NCBI RefSeq assembly: GCF_022394535.1
Contig: NZ_CP089414.1
Location: 1,426,001-1,490,000, forward strand
Length of the DNA stretch: 64,000 nucleotides
Source: Dyella terrae
GTDB lineage: Bacteria; Pseudomonadota; Gammaproteobacteria; Xanthomonadales; Rhodanobacteraceae
Reading direction: 5' to 3'
Both the position numbers and the translations under genes were made by a program. Of the stretch, positions 1 through 10,054 are shown piece after piece; within the stretch, counting starts at the first letter, position 1, and each line of letters starts with the position of its first letter. Below the pieces are notes generated by a model. The model saw only the letters and a program-made list of their open reading frames with translations, did no database searches and had not been told where the DNA came from.

Positions 1-594
1 GATGTTGCGCACCATGTGGTGAAGGAAGGCATTGGCCTCGATCTCGACGATAACCTGCTCGTCCTCGCGACGCACGCTCACGGCCAACACCTCGCGTCGC
101 GCGTGTTTGGCCTGGCAGGACATGGCACGAAACGCACTGAAGTCGTGTTCACCCACCAGCGCCTGCGCCGCTTCATGCATGCGCGCGGCGTCCAGCGGCA
201 GACGTTCCCAGGTGACATAGCGTGCGTCTAGCGCTGCACGCACCTTGCGGTTGAGGATGCGATAGCGATAACGGCGGCTGCGCGCGGAGAACCGCGCATG
301 GAAGGCAGGCTCCACCGGTTGCGCCCACAGCACCGCGACCGTCGACGGCAGATTGGAACAGGCGCCCAATATCCAACTGCGCATATCGCGCTGCACCTCG
401 GTGTCGAAATGCACCACCTGGCAACGCCCGTGCACGCCGGCATCCGTCCGCCCCGCGCAGGTAACTTCCACGGGATGCGCCGCGACGAACGACAGCGCGC
501 GTTCCACCGCACCCTGCACGGTCTCCCCGTGGGTCAGCCGTTGCCAGCCGGAGAACTCGGTGCCGTCGTATTCGATACCCAGGGCGATGCGCAT
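1..594 (-). CDS. truA: tRNA pseudouridine(38-40) synthase TruA, 3' end cut by window edge
   Basis: TruA converts uridines 38, 39 and 40 of the tRNA anticodon arm to pseudouridine in the cytoplasm. The first 198 codons are present and the reading frame runs off the left edge, so about a quarter of the usual 260-270 residues is missing. The start ATG at 594 gives the typical N-terminus [18 protein letters not shown]. The catalytic motif GRTDAGVH is intact, with the nucleophilic Asp at about residue 51. The gene lies about 100 bases downstream of fimV on the same strand, the order fimV-truA seen in pseudomonads and xanthomonads. Identification is secure; only completeness is unknown. Confidence 0.93.
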   Translation of the reverse strand, partial: MRIALGIEYDGTEFSGWQRLTHGETVQGAVERALSFVAAHPVEVTCAGRTDAGVHGRCQVVHFDTEVQRDMRSWILGACSNLPSTVAVLWAQPVEPAFHARFSARSRRYRYRILNRKVRAALDARYVTWERLPLDAARMHEAAQALVGEHDFSAFRAMSCQAKHARREVLAVSVRREDEQVIVEIEANAFLHHMVRNI

Positions 595-698
595 GAAATC
601 CAGGAAAACAGCCAACAGAAGCGCAAAGGTTAGCAGGCCCGAACGCACACGGGCCGGCAAAAGCCGGCCCGTGTAATCGCGTCACTGGAAAGCGGGTA

Positions 699-3089
699 TC
701 AGCGGATGCTTTCGAGCAGGCGCTTGGCCACGTCCTTCTGCATCTGCGTGCCCTCGTGGATGACTTCCTCCAGCATGGCCTGCGCGCCATCCGGATCGCC
801 CATATCGAGGTAAGCGCGGGCCAGGTCGAGCTTGGTGTCCACCGGGTCGTCGGTGAAATGCCCGCCGAGATCGTGGTTCAGCTCATGACCCAGATCGCTG
901 TCGGCGCTCTCGTGGGTAAAGCCATGATCCGCACTGTGCACAGCCACCGGCTTTTCTTCGTGCGCCTCATCGACTTCCGTCTCTGCAAAGCGCCAGGTCG
1001 ACGCATGGGCGTCGTGTTCCAGTTGCTCTGCTTCGTGCTCCGTCGGCGCCGTGGTGTGGGCAGACGACTGGGCCGGCTTCGGGGTCAGGTCGAAATCGAA
1101 GTGATAGCCACTGACCTTCGGCGCATGCTGCACCGACGGCGTCGGGATGGGCGGCATCTCGTCGTCGTGATCCGTGGCATAGGCGCCCAGGTCAAACTGG
1201 TCCAACGCCTCATGCCCGCCCTCGGCGTGCGCACGCGGCGCGGCGTGGGCGAACAACGGATGCTCCGGCACCAGGTCTTCGCCCATGTGCATCACGTCTA
1301 CCCATTCCGGCTGCTGCGGATCGGTGACGTGGGCATGCATGGCTTCCGCTGCGGCCTCGAAATGGTCAACGTCGCGACGGCTGTAGTAGAGGCTGACCAG
1401 CTCAAGATGCAGGCCAATGTCGTCCGGATGCTCGGCGAGCTGGTCGAGCAGCTCGTCCTGATCGTGGTCCACGCCATCGACACCGTCATGCGGCACGGTA
1501 CCGAAGCGGTCGGCCAGTGAGGACGCACCAACCGCTGATGCCGGAGCGGCGGCCTTGCGGCTGCGACCACGCAGGGCGGCCAGCAGGCCCAGCAGGATGA
1601 CGCCGGCACCGGCGCCCCATGCCCAGGTCTGCATGTACCAGGGTTCTTCCTCGGCAACCGGTGTCGGCTTCGCCGCAGCAGGCTTGGCGGCCGGCTTCGC
1701 GGCTTCCGGCTTGGCAGCAGCCACCGGTGCCGAACTGGCATGGGCCGGGGCGCTCGCAGCAGAGGCTGGCGTCACCGCCGCAGCCATCGCTGGCGCGCTT
1801 GCGGCGGCGGCCGGCTGGTTGGCCTTGACTACCGTTTCCGCTTCCGGCGCCTTGACCGATGCGGCCTTGGCGGGCGCCATCGCGGCCGTTGCCGCGACGG
1901 CAGGCTGGCCAGCCACCTTACGGGCGTCGGCAAGCTTGTGCTGCAGGTCGGCGATCTCGGAGTCCTTGAGCGACAACAGGCGCTCGTTCTTGCCGTTGAT
2001 GTCTTCGAGGTCTTTCAGACGCGACTTGAGCTCATCGCCCTGCTTGGTCAGCGAGGTCAGAGCTTCTTGGCTGCGCAGCAGATCCTGATGCAACGCCGCC
2101 ATGCCCTGCTGGGCGGCAGCCTTGTCACCCTTGCTACCGTGACCGGCGGCGTTGTCCGAACCTTCCTTGGCGGGAACCAGGGCCAGATGATCACCAGCCG
2201 CGGCAGCAGCAGCGGGCGCCGATGAGGCGTTCGCGCGCGTACCGGCATCGGCAACGGTGGTTGGCACACGGGCGGCGCCAGAGCGCCAATCGCTGTTCTG
2301 GCGACGCACTTCGGCCAGGGCGGCCGCGGCGGCCATGGCCTGCGCGTCGTCCTTGGACGGGACGCGGAGCACTGCACCGCTCTTCAGCGCATTGATGTTG
2401 TCGCGGTAGAAGGCGTCCGGATTGGACGTCTTCAGGGCGATCAGCATCTGGTTCATGTCCACACCGGCCGGCGCGGTTTCATGCGCGATGGTAGACAGCG
2501 TCTGGCCGCTTTCGACAGTGTAGGTGCCACTGGCAGCGGCGCGCGGTGCCGGGGTGGGTCGGGCTGGCTTGGCTTCCGGCGCAGGCGTCGCGGCCGTCGC
2601 TTCGCTGCTGGCGGTGGCCGGCGGCGCGGCGCGGTGGGACGACTTGCTGCCGCCGGACTGCGTCGGCGCGCGGGTCGCCGGGACGCTGCTGGCGGCGCTG
2701 CCGGGCGGGTCGAGCAGGATGGTGAACTCGCGCAGGCTCTTGCCCGAGGCGTTGTTCACTTCGACCAGCAGGTCGAGATAGGGGTCGTTGACCGGCACGG
2801 CGCTGGTGATACGGATCACCTTCTTGCCGTTGGCACCGTCGACCACCGAGAACTGGAGGGAAACCGTCGGGGCCGCCGCCACGCCAGCCTGGGCGGCATC
2901 TTCGGAGGAAGCCAGCCGGGCGGTGAGGTTCTGCAGCTCGGCGGGGCTGTCGGGATTGATCGGGATTTCGGCCAGCAGCGGCTGTCCGAGGGCGGATTTC
3001 ACCTGGATCTGGCCCAGCTCCAGAGCGGCTGCCTGGCTACTGCCGAGGGCGAGCGCCAGCAGTATCGACAGCTTCAGCGAACGATTCAT
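699..3089 (-). CDS. fimV: FimV-like LysM-containing inner-membrane protein (type IV pilus/polarity factor)
   Basis: FimV-family proteins bind peptidoglycan and help assemble type IV pili and polar complexes. The start at 3089 is chosen because it opens a clean signal peptide (MNRSLKLSILLALALGSSQA) followed by the conserved LELGQIQVKSALGQPLLAEI; an upstream in-frame start adds 22 implausible residues. Order seen in the 796 aa: N-terminal FimV domain, Ala/Pro-rich linker, LysM-like segment (YTVESGQTLSTIAHE), coiled coil, Ala-rich linker, one membrane helix near the middle (WAWGAGAGVILLGLLAAL), an acidic Asp/Glu/His-rich cytoplasmic part and the C-terminal FimV helix pair (DTKLDLARAYLDMGDPDGAQ). 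This is the standard architecture. Followed by truA on the same strand. Confidence 0.9.
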   Translation of the reverse strand: MNRSLKLSILLALALGSSQAAALELGQIQVKSALGQPLLAEIPINPDSPAELQNLTARLASSEDAAQAGVAAAPTVSLQFSVVDGANGKKVIRITSAVPVNDPYLDLLVEVNNASGKSLREFTILLDPPGSAASSVPATRAPTQSGGSKSSHRAAPPATASSEATAATPAPEAKPARPTPAPRAAASGTYTVESGQTLSTIAHETAPAGVDMNQMLIALKTSNPDAFYRDNINALKSGAVLRVPSKDDAQAMAAAAALAEVRRQNSDWRSGAARVPTTVADAGTRANASSAPAAAAAAGDHLALVPAKEGSDNAAGHGSKGDKAAAQQGMAALHQDLLRSQEALTSLTKQGDELKSRLKDLEDINGKNERLLSLKDSEIADLQHKLADARKVAGQPAVAATAAMAPAKAASVKAPEAETVVKANQPAAAASAPAMAAAVTPASAASAPAHASSAPVAAAKPEAAKPAAKPAAAKPTPVAEEEPWYMQTWAWGAGAGVILLGLLAALRGRSRKAAAPASAVGASSLADRFGTVPHDGVDGVDHDQDELLDQLAEHPDDIGLHLELVSLYYSRRDVDHFEAAAEAMHAHVTDPQQPEWVDVMHMGEDLVPEHPLFAHAAPRAHAEGGHEALDQFDLGAYATDHDDEMPPIPTPSVQHAPKVSGYHFDFDLTPKPAQSSAHTTAPTEHEAEQLEHDAHASTWRFAETEVDEAHEEKPVAVHSADHGFTHESADSDLGHELNHDLGGHFTDDPVDTKLDLARAYLDMGDPDGAQAMLEEVIHEGTQMQKDVAKRLLESIR

Positions 3090-3185
3090 CGTGTTTTCCC
3101 CCGAACGACCCCGTGACATTCTTATCGGCACACCGAAACACGGCAGCACCCGCAACGAGGCGTCACTTTAGTTAGATACAAGCCA

Positions 3186-3203
3186 ATCAACAATAGCGTT
3201 GAT
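3186..3203. promoter_or_regulatory. Inverted repeat ATCAAC-N6-GTTGAT upstream of fimV
   Basis: A perfect 6-bp inverted repeat with a 6-bp spacer sits about 100 bases upstream of the fimV start, in an AT-richer patch between fimV and the small secreted-protein gene. It could be an operator or part of the fimV promoter region. No convincing -35/-10 pair was resolved. Confidence 0.3.
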
Positions 3204-3244
3204 CAGTATTTACAGCACCTTGCTGGCGCTTCTTCTCGTAGGAC

Positions 3245-3286
3245 GATGCCTCCCGGGAAACCAAAAACCCGCTCCCCGGGGGCATC
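3245..3286 (-). terminator. Hairpin downstream of the small secreted protein
   Basis: GATGCC...CCCGGG at 3245-3257 pairs with CCCGGGGGCATC at 3275-3286 around a loop of about 16 bases, just downstream of the minus-strand gene ending at 3294. There is no clear U-tract, so termination is uncertain. Confidence 0.35.
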
Positions 3287-3293
3287 GCCTGCA

Positions 3294-3583
3294 TCAATGC
3301 CCGGTCGGCTGGGATGTCGAGTTCAGGGCCTTCAACTGGGCCTGGAGTTCGGCAATGGTCTGGTCCTGCTGCTTGATCTTGGCATCGGAGTCGTGGGATT
3401 TGCCCTCCTCCTTCGCCACATCGCCCTGCAGTTGCTTCACCGTCGCCTGCTGCTTCTGGATGGCTTGGTCGAGCTGCTTCTGGTCGCCGGCCGGCGAAGC
3501 AGGCGTCGTCGACGGCTGTGCCGCCCGGGCAGGTAGAGCGAACACCAGCGCACACATTACCAACCCGGTCAGCACATGCTTCA

Positions 3584-3584
<1 letters not shown>
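3294..3584 (-). CDS. Small secreted coiled-coil protein of unknown function
   Basis: I do not recognise this 96-aa protein. It begins with a signal peptide (MKHVLTGLVMCALVFALPARA, cleavage likely after ARA), then a short Ser/Thr/Pro stretch, then about 55 residues rich in Gln, Lys, Asp and Glu with heptad-like spacing (QLDQAIQKQQATVKQLQ and later IKQQDQTIAELQAQLKAL), so a periplasmic coiled coil is likely. The C-terminus is Ser/Thr-rich. Its ATG overlaps the asd stop codon (TAATG), which points to translational coupling with asd. The position between asd and fimV hints at cell-envelope work, but that is inference only. Confidence 0.7.
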
Positions 3585-4612
<1,028 letters not shown>

Positions 4613-4643
4613 ATCCCGTAATCAGGTTGGAGGATGGGGAGAA

Positions 4644-4685
4644 CCGCCCCGATCTCCGCATCTGCGGAAATCTCAGCCGGGGCGG
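4644..4685 (-). promoter_or_regulatory. Nested hairpin in the asd leader
   Basis: Outer arms CCGCCCCG (4644-4651) and CGGGGCGG (4678-4685) pair perfectly, and an inner TCCGC/GCGGA hairpin lies between them. The structure sits between the stop of the dehydrogenase gene (4733) and the asd start (4612), both on the minus strand. It may be a terminator of the upstream gene or an attenuator of asd; there is no U-run after it. Confidence 0.35.
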
Positions 4686-4732
4686 CGCGCAAAACAACAA
4701 CAAACACGCATGGGCGTGAATGTCATCACGCT

Positions 4733-5746
4733 TTAATGTACGGACCGGTGGGCCAGAACCGCCGGATTGAGCGGAGTCGGCGGTTTTCCCGCCGCCTCAC
4801 CGAAGCCCAGCGCGGCAATCACATTGTCCACCGCCAGATTGGCCATGGCGCGGCGGGTTTCTTCGCTGGCGCTGGCGATATGCGGGCTGAGCACGGCATT
4901 GTCGAGCGCCAACAGGTCCGGATGAACCTGCGGCTCGCCCTCGAACACGTCCAGCCCAGCCGCCGCCAGCCTGCCCTCGCGCAACGCCACGGCCAAGGCC
5001 GCGTCATCGACGATACCGCCGCGGGCAACATTGACCAGCACGGCGGACGATTTCATCTGGGCCAGCTCCGGCGCGCCAATGGCGTGGCGGTTCTCGGGCG
5101 TGAACGGCAGCACCAGCACCAGGAAATCCACCTGGCGCAGCAGCTCCGCCTTGCCCACCAAGGTGGCCTTGCACTCGCGCTCCACCATCTCCGGCAGGCG
5201 CGAACGGTTGTGATACAGCACCTTCATGTCGAAGCCGGCGGCGCGACGCGCAATGCCCTGCCCGATGCGCCCCATGCCGAGAATGCCCAGCGTGCGGCCG
5301 TGCACATCCAGCCCCATCCAATCGTCGAAGCGCATGTTGCTGCCCGGCCACTGCCCCGCCCGCAGCCAGCGCTCCGCTGCACCCACGCGGCGGGCCGCCG
5401 TCAGCATCAGTGCCCAGGCGAAATCGGCCACGCTCTCGCTCAACACGTCCGGCGTGTTGCTGGCGAGAACGCCGTGGCGCGTCAGCGCCTCGAGATCAAG
5501 ATTGTTGTAGCCCACACCCAGGTTGGCGACTGCCTTCAGACGCGTGTTGCCCTCAAGCACCGCCGCGTCAATGCGATCGCCCAGACCCACGACCGCAGCA
5601 TCGACACCAGCCAGCTTGCGCTTGAGTTCGTCGGCCGAGTGGCGATGCTCCACGGCCTCGGCGTCAACGTCGAAGTGTTCCGCCAGGCGGGCCAGTACGT
5701 CGGGAAACAGAGGGCGGGAGACCCATACTTTCGGTTTGACTGTCAT
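4733..5746 (-). CDS. D-2-hydroxyacid dehydrogenase (glyoxylate/hydroxypyruvate reductase type)
   Basis: NAD(P)H-dependent reductase of 2-keto acids such as glyoxylate or hydroxypyruvate; the exact substrate cannot be read from sequence. The 337 aa have the usual two-domain plan: catalytic N-terminal part starting MTVKPKVWVSRPLFPDVL, Rossmann loop LGILGMGRIGQGIARRA, later VNVARGGIVDDAAL carrying the family Arg, and HIASASEETR carrying the catalytic His. The start is either ATG 5746 or ATG 5752 two codons earlier; a GAAGAAG purine run could serve both. It lies 50 bases downstream of aroC on the same strand and may share its transcript. Confidence 0.85.
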   Translation of the reverse strand: MTVKPKVWVSRPLFPDVLARLAEHFDVDAEAVEHRHSADELKRKLAGVDAAVVGLGDRIDAAVLEGNTRLKAVANLGVGYNNLDLEALTRHGVLASNTPDVLSESVADFAWALMLTAARRVGAAERWLRAGQWPGSNMRFDDWMGLDVHGRTLGILGMGRIGQGIARRAAGFDMKVLYHNRSRLPEMVERECKATLVGKAELLRQVDFLVLVLPFTPENRHAIGAPELAQMKSSAVLVNVARGGIVDDAALAVALREGRLAAAGLDVFEGEPQVHPDLLALDNAVLSPHIASASEETRRAMANLAVDNVIAALGFGEAAGKPPTPLNPAVLAHRSVH

Positions 5747-5796
5747 CTGCATGCACTTCTTCGTGCTGCGCCAGCCCGCAAGCGGACTGACGCGTT

Positions 5797-6885
5797 TCAG
5801 GGAATGCGGGGAGATACCTCGCCAACATCGCCGCATTGGCCGCGGTGACGAAGCGCTTGATCCATCAGAACGAGGGCCACCATCGCCTCGGCGATCGGCG
5901 TCGCGCGAATGCCGACGCAGGGGTCGTGGCGCCCCTTGGTGACCACGTCCACCGGCTCGCCGGCGAGGTTCACACTGCGACCGGGAATGAGGATGCTCGA
6001 GGTCGGCTTCAGAGCGATGGAGGCCAACACAGCCTGCCCCGTACTGATGCCACCGAGGATGCCGCCCGCATGATTGGATGCAAAGCCGTCCATCGCCATC
6101 TCGTCGCGATGCTGGCTGCCGTGTTGTGCGACCACGTCGAAGCCGTCACCGATCTCCACGCCTTTCACGGCATTGATCGACATCAGCGCGGCAGCGAGTT
6201 CGCCATCGAGTTTGCCGTAGATCGGCTCGCCCCACCCTGGCGGCACGCCGTCGGCCACCACGTTGACGCGCGCGCCCACCGAGTCGCCCGATTTGCGCAA
6301 GGCGTCCATGTAGGACTCCAGCGTGGCAACCTCATGTGCATTCGGCCAGAAAAACGGGTTCTGCTCGACGGCATCCCAGTCGAACGAGCCGGGCGTGATA
6401 TCACCGATCTGCGCGAGATAACCGCGCACGCGCACGCCATAGCGCGCGGCCAGCCATTTTTTGGCGACCACGCCGGCCGCCACACGCATGGTCGTCTCGC
6501 GCGCCGAGGAGCGGCCGCCACCGCGAGGATCGCGGATGCCGTATTTCTGCCAATAGGTGTAGTCCGCGTGCCCGGGGCGAAAGGTCTGGGTGATGTCACC
6601 GTAGTCCTTGCTGCGCTGATCGGTGTTGCGGATCAGTAGCGCGATCGGCGTGCCGGTCGTCTTGCCTTCGTAGACACCGGAAAGGATCTCGACGTCGTCC
6701 GCCTCACGACGCTGCGACGTGTGGCGGCTCTTGCCGGTGGCGCGGCGATCCAGATCGGCACGGAACTCTTCCACGGCGATGGGCAGCCCCGGGGGGCATC
6801 CGTCGATCACACAGCCAATGGCCGGACCGTGGCTCTCGCCAAACGTAGTGACGGTGAGGAGTTTGCCGAAGGAATTGCTGGACAC
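5797..6885 (-). CDS. aroC: Chorismate synthase
   Basis: AroC removes phosphate from 5-enolpyruvylshikimate-3-phosphate to give chorismate, using reduced FMN; it is the last common step of aromatic amino-acid synthesis. The start is read as GTG 6885 because the protein then begins [19 protein letters not shown], the conserved N-terminus; an in-frame ATG 84 bases upstream would overlap the preceding GNAT gene and add unrelated sequence. 362 aa is normal. Conserved stretches include [43 protein letters not shown] and [14 protein letters not shown]. It is third in a tight minus-strand run prmB-GNAT-aroC (35-base gap). Confidence 0.95.
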   Translation of the reverse strand: MSSNSFGKLLTVTTFGESHGPAIGCVIDGCPPGLPIAVEEFRADLDRRATGKSRHTSQRREADDVEILSGVYEGKTTGTPIALLIRNTDQRSKDYGDITQTFRPGHADYTYWQKYGIRDPRGGGRSSARETTMRVAAGVVAKKWLAARYGVRVRGYLAQIGDITPGSFDWDAVEQNPFFWPNAHEVATLESYMDALRKSGDSVGARVNVVADGVPPGWGEPIYGKLDGELAAALMSINAVKGVEIGDGFDVVAQHGSQHRDEMAMDGFASNHAGGILGGISTGQAVLASIALKPTSSILIPGRSVNLAGEPVDVVTKGRHDPCVGIRATPIAEAMVALVLMDQALRHRGQCGDVGEVSPRIP

Positions 6886-6920
6886 GGTGCGCGGGTCGTC
6901 CGAGGGATAACCCTCACAGC

Positions 6921-7487
6921 TTACCGCGACGCAGCAAATCCTGCGCCCCTTGCGTGAATCTCGCGCCACTCACGCGCCAGCATGGCAAAGATGACGTCGT
7001 CGACCCACTCACCCCGGAACCACAGGCTCTCTTGAAAATGGGCTTCCTGACGCATGCCGACGGCCTTCAGCAGCGCCATGCTGGATGCATTGCGCGGGTC
7101 GACGGAGGCGTGCACGCGATGGACGTCCAGCCTGCCGAACAACGCCTGGAACAACCCACCCAAGGCCTCGCGGGCAAAGCCGTGGCCCTGCGCCGAAGGC
7201 GCCAGCGTAATGCCGAACTCGGCCTGCTTGTCATCAGAGAGGCAAAACCCGAGATCGCCGATCAAGCTGCCGTCGTCAATGCGACGAATGGCCCGCTGAA
7301 ACCACTGACCCGGCAACGGCTCGGCGATACCCGATTGGTTACGAATGAAACCCTTCGCCTCGCTCAGAGTCTCGGGCAGCCATCCCTGGTAACGCGACAC
7401 CTCCGGATCCGCGCGATAGGCGAACAACGCCGCCGCATCGCTTTCGCGCAAGGCATCGAACCATAGTCGTTCCGTCGACAGGTCCAT
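6921..7487 (-). CDS. GNAT-family N-acetyltransferase (RimJ/RimL-like)
   Basis: A 188-aa acetyltransferase of the acetyl-CoA-dependent GNAT superfamily. It starts with the typical [18 protein letters not shown] (RimJ/RimL proteins start with a short strand then ERL.LR). The acetyl-CoA-binding region is [17 protein letters not shown], a normal Q/R-x-x-G-x-G/A variant, followed by [23 protein letters not shown], the RimJ-like HR..A..D..N..S..L....GM signature. The substrate cannot be told; N-terminal protein acetylation or resistance to a small molecule are both possible. It begins only 5 bases after the prmB stop, so the two are surely co-transcribed. Confidence 0.8.
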   Translation of the reverse strand: MDLSTERLWFDALRESDAAALFAYRADPEVSRYQGWLPETLSEAKGFIRNQSGIAEPLPGQWFQRAIRRIDDGSLIGDLGFCLSDDKQAEFGITLAPSAQGHGFAREALGGLFQALFGRLDVHRVHASVDPRNASSMALLKAVGMRQEAHFQESLWFRGEWVDDVIFAMLAREWREIHARGAGFAASR

Positions 7488-7492
7488 CAGGC

Positions 7493-8437
7493 TCAACGAC
7501 CGTGACGGGCCTGTGCCGCCGCGCGAATCGCCGCGGCATGTTCGATCAGGTCGCGGCGTTCCAGCGCAAACACACCCATCGCGCCCACCTTGAACTCGAT
7601 CCACACGAATGGCACTTCCGGCAGCAGCTCGACCAATTGACGCTCGCTTTCACCGACTTCCACGATGAGCAGACCGTCTTCCGTCAGGTAATCGGCTGCT
7701 TCGTCGAGCATGCGCACGCAGATGTCCAGGCCATCCTCGCCCGAGGTCAGGCCGAGCTTAGGCTCGTGGCTGTACTCACCCGGCAACGCGGCGTACTCGT
7801 CCTCGGTGACGTACGGCGGGTTCGACACGATGAGGTCGTAGCGACGACCCTTCAGGCCATTGAACAGATCCGACTTCACCGCCTCAACGCGACCTTCCAC
7901 GTGCTGGAATACGATGTTCTCCCGCGCCAGCGACAAGGCGTCGTCACTGATGTCGACAATGTCGACCTGCCAGTCCGGGTTGTACTCGGCCATGGCGATA
8001 CCAATGCAGCCCGAACCGGTACACAGATCCAGCGCGCGCTCCACGTGGCGATGATCCAGCCACGGCTGGAAGCCCGACTCGATAAGCTCGGCGATGGGCG
8101 AACGCGGCACCAATGCGCGACGATCGCTCTTGAACTTCAGCCCCGCGAACCAGGTTGTGCCGACCAGATACGCCACCGGCAGACGCTCGTTGACGCGGCG
8201 CTCGATCAGCGCCAGCACGCGTTCGCGTTCTTCCGTAGTGAGCCGGCCCGCGCCGTAGGCTGGCGGGATATCCGGCGGCAGATGCAAGCTCGCCAGCACC
8301 AGATGAGTGGCTTCGTCGATGGGGTTGTCGTGGCTGTGCCCAAAGGTGAGCCCCGCCGCCGAGAACCGGCTGGCGCCGTAGCGGATGAAGTCGATGATGG
8401 AGGCGAGTTCGTGGGTCACGGCGGGCACTGGGAGCAT
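7493..8437 (-). CDS. prmB: Ribosomal protein uL3 N5-glutamine methyltransferase
   Basis: PrmB methylates a glutamine in ribosomal protein L3 using S-adenosylmethionine. The 314-aa protein begins at ATG 8437 ([17 protein letters not shown]); longer in-frame starts give junk sequence across the divergent promoter region. Seen: SAM-binding loop [16 protein letters not shown], acidic motif [11 protein letters not shown], and catalytic [12 protein letters not shown]. An [14 protein letters not shown] stretch is typical of PrmB over PrmC. It heads the prmB-GNAT-aroC run and is divergent from psd. Confidence 0.92.
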   Translation of the reverse strand: MLPVPAVTHELASIIDFIRYGASRFSAAGLTFGHSHDNPIDEATHLVLASLHLPPDIPPAYGAGRLTTEERERVLALIERRVNERLPVAYLVGTTWFAGLKFKSDRRALVPRSPIAELIESGFQPWLDHRHVERALDLCTGSGCIGIAMAEYNPDWQVDIVDISDDALSLARENIVFQHVEGRVEAVKSDLFNGLKGRRYDLIVSNPPYVTEDEYAALPGEYSHEPKLGLTSGEDGLDICVRMLDEAADYLTEDGLLIVEVGESERQLVELLPEVPFVWIEFKVGAMGVFALERRDLIEHAAAIRAAAQARHGR

Positions 8438-8540
8438 CAAAGGGGGCGCAGAGTATAGCCGGTGCAACCCCGTGCGCCCCGCGAAGGGACCCGATGCGCC
8501 GCAAGGCGTAATCGGCGCGCGCTTCATTCATACTTGGCGG

Positions 8541-9386
8541 ATGACTTTCAACGTACTCCTGCAATACATCCTGCCCCACCGTGCGTTGTCGCGGGTGGTC
8601 TACTGGGCCACGCGCTGGACCTTCAAGCCGTGGAAGAACTTCCTGATCAGCACCATCGTGCGCAACTATCAGGTCAACATGGCCGAGGCAGCGCAACCTG
8701 ATCCGCTGGCCTACCAGCATTTCAATGCGTTCTTCACCCGCAAGCTGCGGCCCGATGCCCGCCATGCAGACGCCAATCCCAATGCCCTGATCTCGCCGGC
8801 AGACGGCAAGATCAGCCAGATGGGCAAGATCGTCGACGGCCGCATCTTCCAGGCCAAGGGCCAGGAGTACACCGCCGCCGAATTGCTCGGTGACGAGGCC
8901 AGCGCCGCGCCGTATCGCAACGGCCGCTTTGCCACCATCTACCTGTCGCCGCGTGACTATCACCGCGTGCACATGCCGCTTAAGGGCACGCTGAGGGAAA
9001 CCGTGCACGTGCCCGGCCGCATCTTCAGCGTGGCACCGTTCGCAGTGGAGGCCATCCCACGCCTGTTCGCGCGCAATGAGCGACTGGTCTGCCACTTCGA
9101 CGGTGAGCATGGCCCGTTCGTGGTGGTGATGGTCGGCGCCATCCTGGTGTCCAGCGTGGCCACCGTGTGGGATGGTCTGGTGATCCCGCCGTACGCCTCC
9201 TCCATCCGCCGCAAGTCCTTCGCCGGGCAGAACATCACGCTGGAGCGCTTTGGCGAAATGGCCCGCTTCAACATGGGCTCGACCGTCATCCTGCTGCTCC
9301 CCGAAGGCATGGCAGAACTAGATGGGCTTACACCGCAGCAGGCGGTGCAGGTCGGCCAACGGCTCGGCGAGCAGCACCAGGGCTGA
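8541..9386 (+). CDS. psd: Phosphatidylserine decarboxylase proenzyme
   Basis: Psd makes phosphatidylethanolamine from phosphatidylserine at the inner membrane; the proenzyme cuts itself to create a pyruvoyl cofactor. The ATG at 8541 gives the expected amphipathic start [18 protein letters not shown]. The 281-aa protein shows the active-site strings [22 protein letters not shown] and DYHRVHMP. The self-cleavage site is FNMGSTVI, cleaving before Ser247; Met replaces the more common Leu or Gly before GST, which should be neutral. It is divergent from prmB and followed by a 10-bp hairpin. Confidence 0.94.
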   Translation: MTFNVLLQYILPHRALSRVVYWATRWTFKPWKNFLISTIVRNYQVNMAEAAQPDPLAYQHFNAFFTRKLRPDARHADANPNALISPADGKISQMGKIVDGRIFQAKGQEYTAAELLGDEASAAPYRNGRFATIYLSPRDYHRVHMPLKGTLRETVHVPGRIFSVAPFAVEAIPRLFARNERLVCHFDGEHGPFVVVMVGAILVSSVATVWDGLVIPPYASSIRRKSFAGQNITLERFGEMARFNMGSTVILLLPEGMAELDGLTPQQAVQVGQRLGEQHQG

Positions 9387-9392
9387 CCGAGC

Positions 9393-9418
9393 CGGCGCGT
9401 CAATTTTTTGACGCGCCG
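9393..9418 (+). terminator. Hairpin after psd
   Basis: CGGCGCGTCA (9393-9402) pairs perfectly with TGACGCGCCG (9409-9418) around a loop of ATTTTT, seven bases past the psd stop. The T-run is in the loop, not the tail, so termination is likely but not textbook. Confidence 0.55.
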
Positions 9419-9536
9419 AGTGACGCATTTTGTCGTTTTGTGACCTTTTTGGCGCAACCACCCGCCGGGCGCAGTTATGCTCCCGGCCCGGCGGCGCCTT
9501 GCGCGTGCCATCCCCAGGTCAGATCGAGGAGAGCCC

Positions 9537-9971
9537 GTGCGCATCGTCACCCGACTCATCGCCATGAATCGCGGACGCCAGCTTGGCAAGCAGTTCCGTG
9601 AGATCGAGCGCCAGATCCAGGCACTACCCAAGCGCAGCCGCGCCCGTCTGGGCACCATGGCATTGCGGGAGATCGGCCAGGCCTCGCGCTGCGACTTCCC
9701 CCATCTGTACGGCACGCCGCCGGAAGAACGCTACATGCCGTGGGGCCAAGGCACGGATGTCGGCCTGGCCCGCGCCCGCTCGGACAATGCCGAAGTCGCC
9801 ATGCGCGGCATCGCCCTATGGCTGGCCGTGGCGTACCACGAAACCAAGAACACCCCGCACCAGAACATCAAGCCGCACCACCGCGACCTGATGCGCCTGC
9901 TGCGCGAACTCAAAGAAGACCATCGCGCCGACCCCATGCGCGACTGGATGCAAACCACCGCAGCGGCCTGA
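9537..9971 (+). CDS. Conserved small protein of unknown function
   Basis: I cannot name this 144-aa protein. GTG 9537 is chosen as start because GAGGAG lies five bases upstream; an ATG at 9564 (MNRGRQLGKQF) is an alternative. The protein is soluble, charged and helical in style, with no signal peptide or membrane segment. Notable stretches are LPKRSRARLGTMALREIGQA, a Pro/Tyr-rich middle (FPHLYGTPPEERYMPWGQ) and a His-rich end (HQNIKPHHRDLMRLLREL). It stands alone between two terminators, downstream of psd and convergent with the lytic transglycosylase gene. Confidence 0.7.
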   Translation: MRIVTRLIAMNRGRQLGKQFREIERQIQALPKRSRARLGTMALREIGQASRCDFPHLYGTPPEERYMPWGQGTDVGLARARSDNAEVAMRGIALWLAVAYHETKNTPHQNIKPHHRDLMRLLRELKEDHRADPMRDWMQTTAAA

Positions 9972-9990
9972 GCTCCTCGCCCGCCTCACG

Positions 9991-10020
9991 AAAAACGCCG
10001 CCCTCAAAGGCGGCGTTTTT
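9991..10020. terminator. Bidirectional rho-independent terminator
   Basis: AAAAACGCCGCC (9991-10002) pairs with GGCGGCGTTTTT (10009-10020) around a 6-base loop. The A-run on one side and T-run on the other let it serve both the plus-strand gene ending at 9971 and the minus-strand gene ending at 10055. Confidence 0.88.
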
Positions 10021-10054
10021 CGTTGGAGCACCATTGATCGCTAGCGCGATGGCG

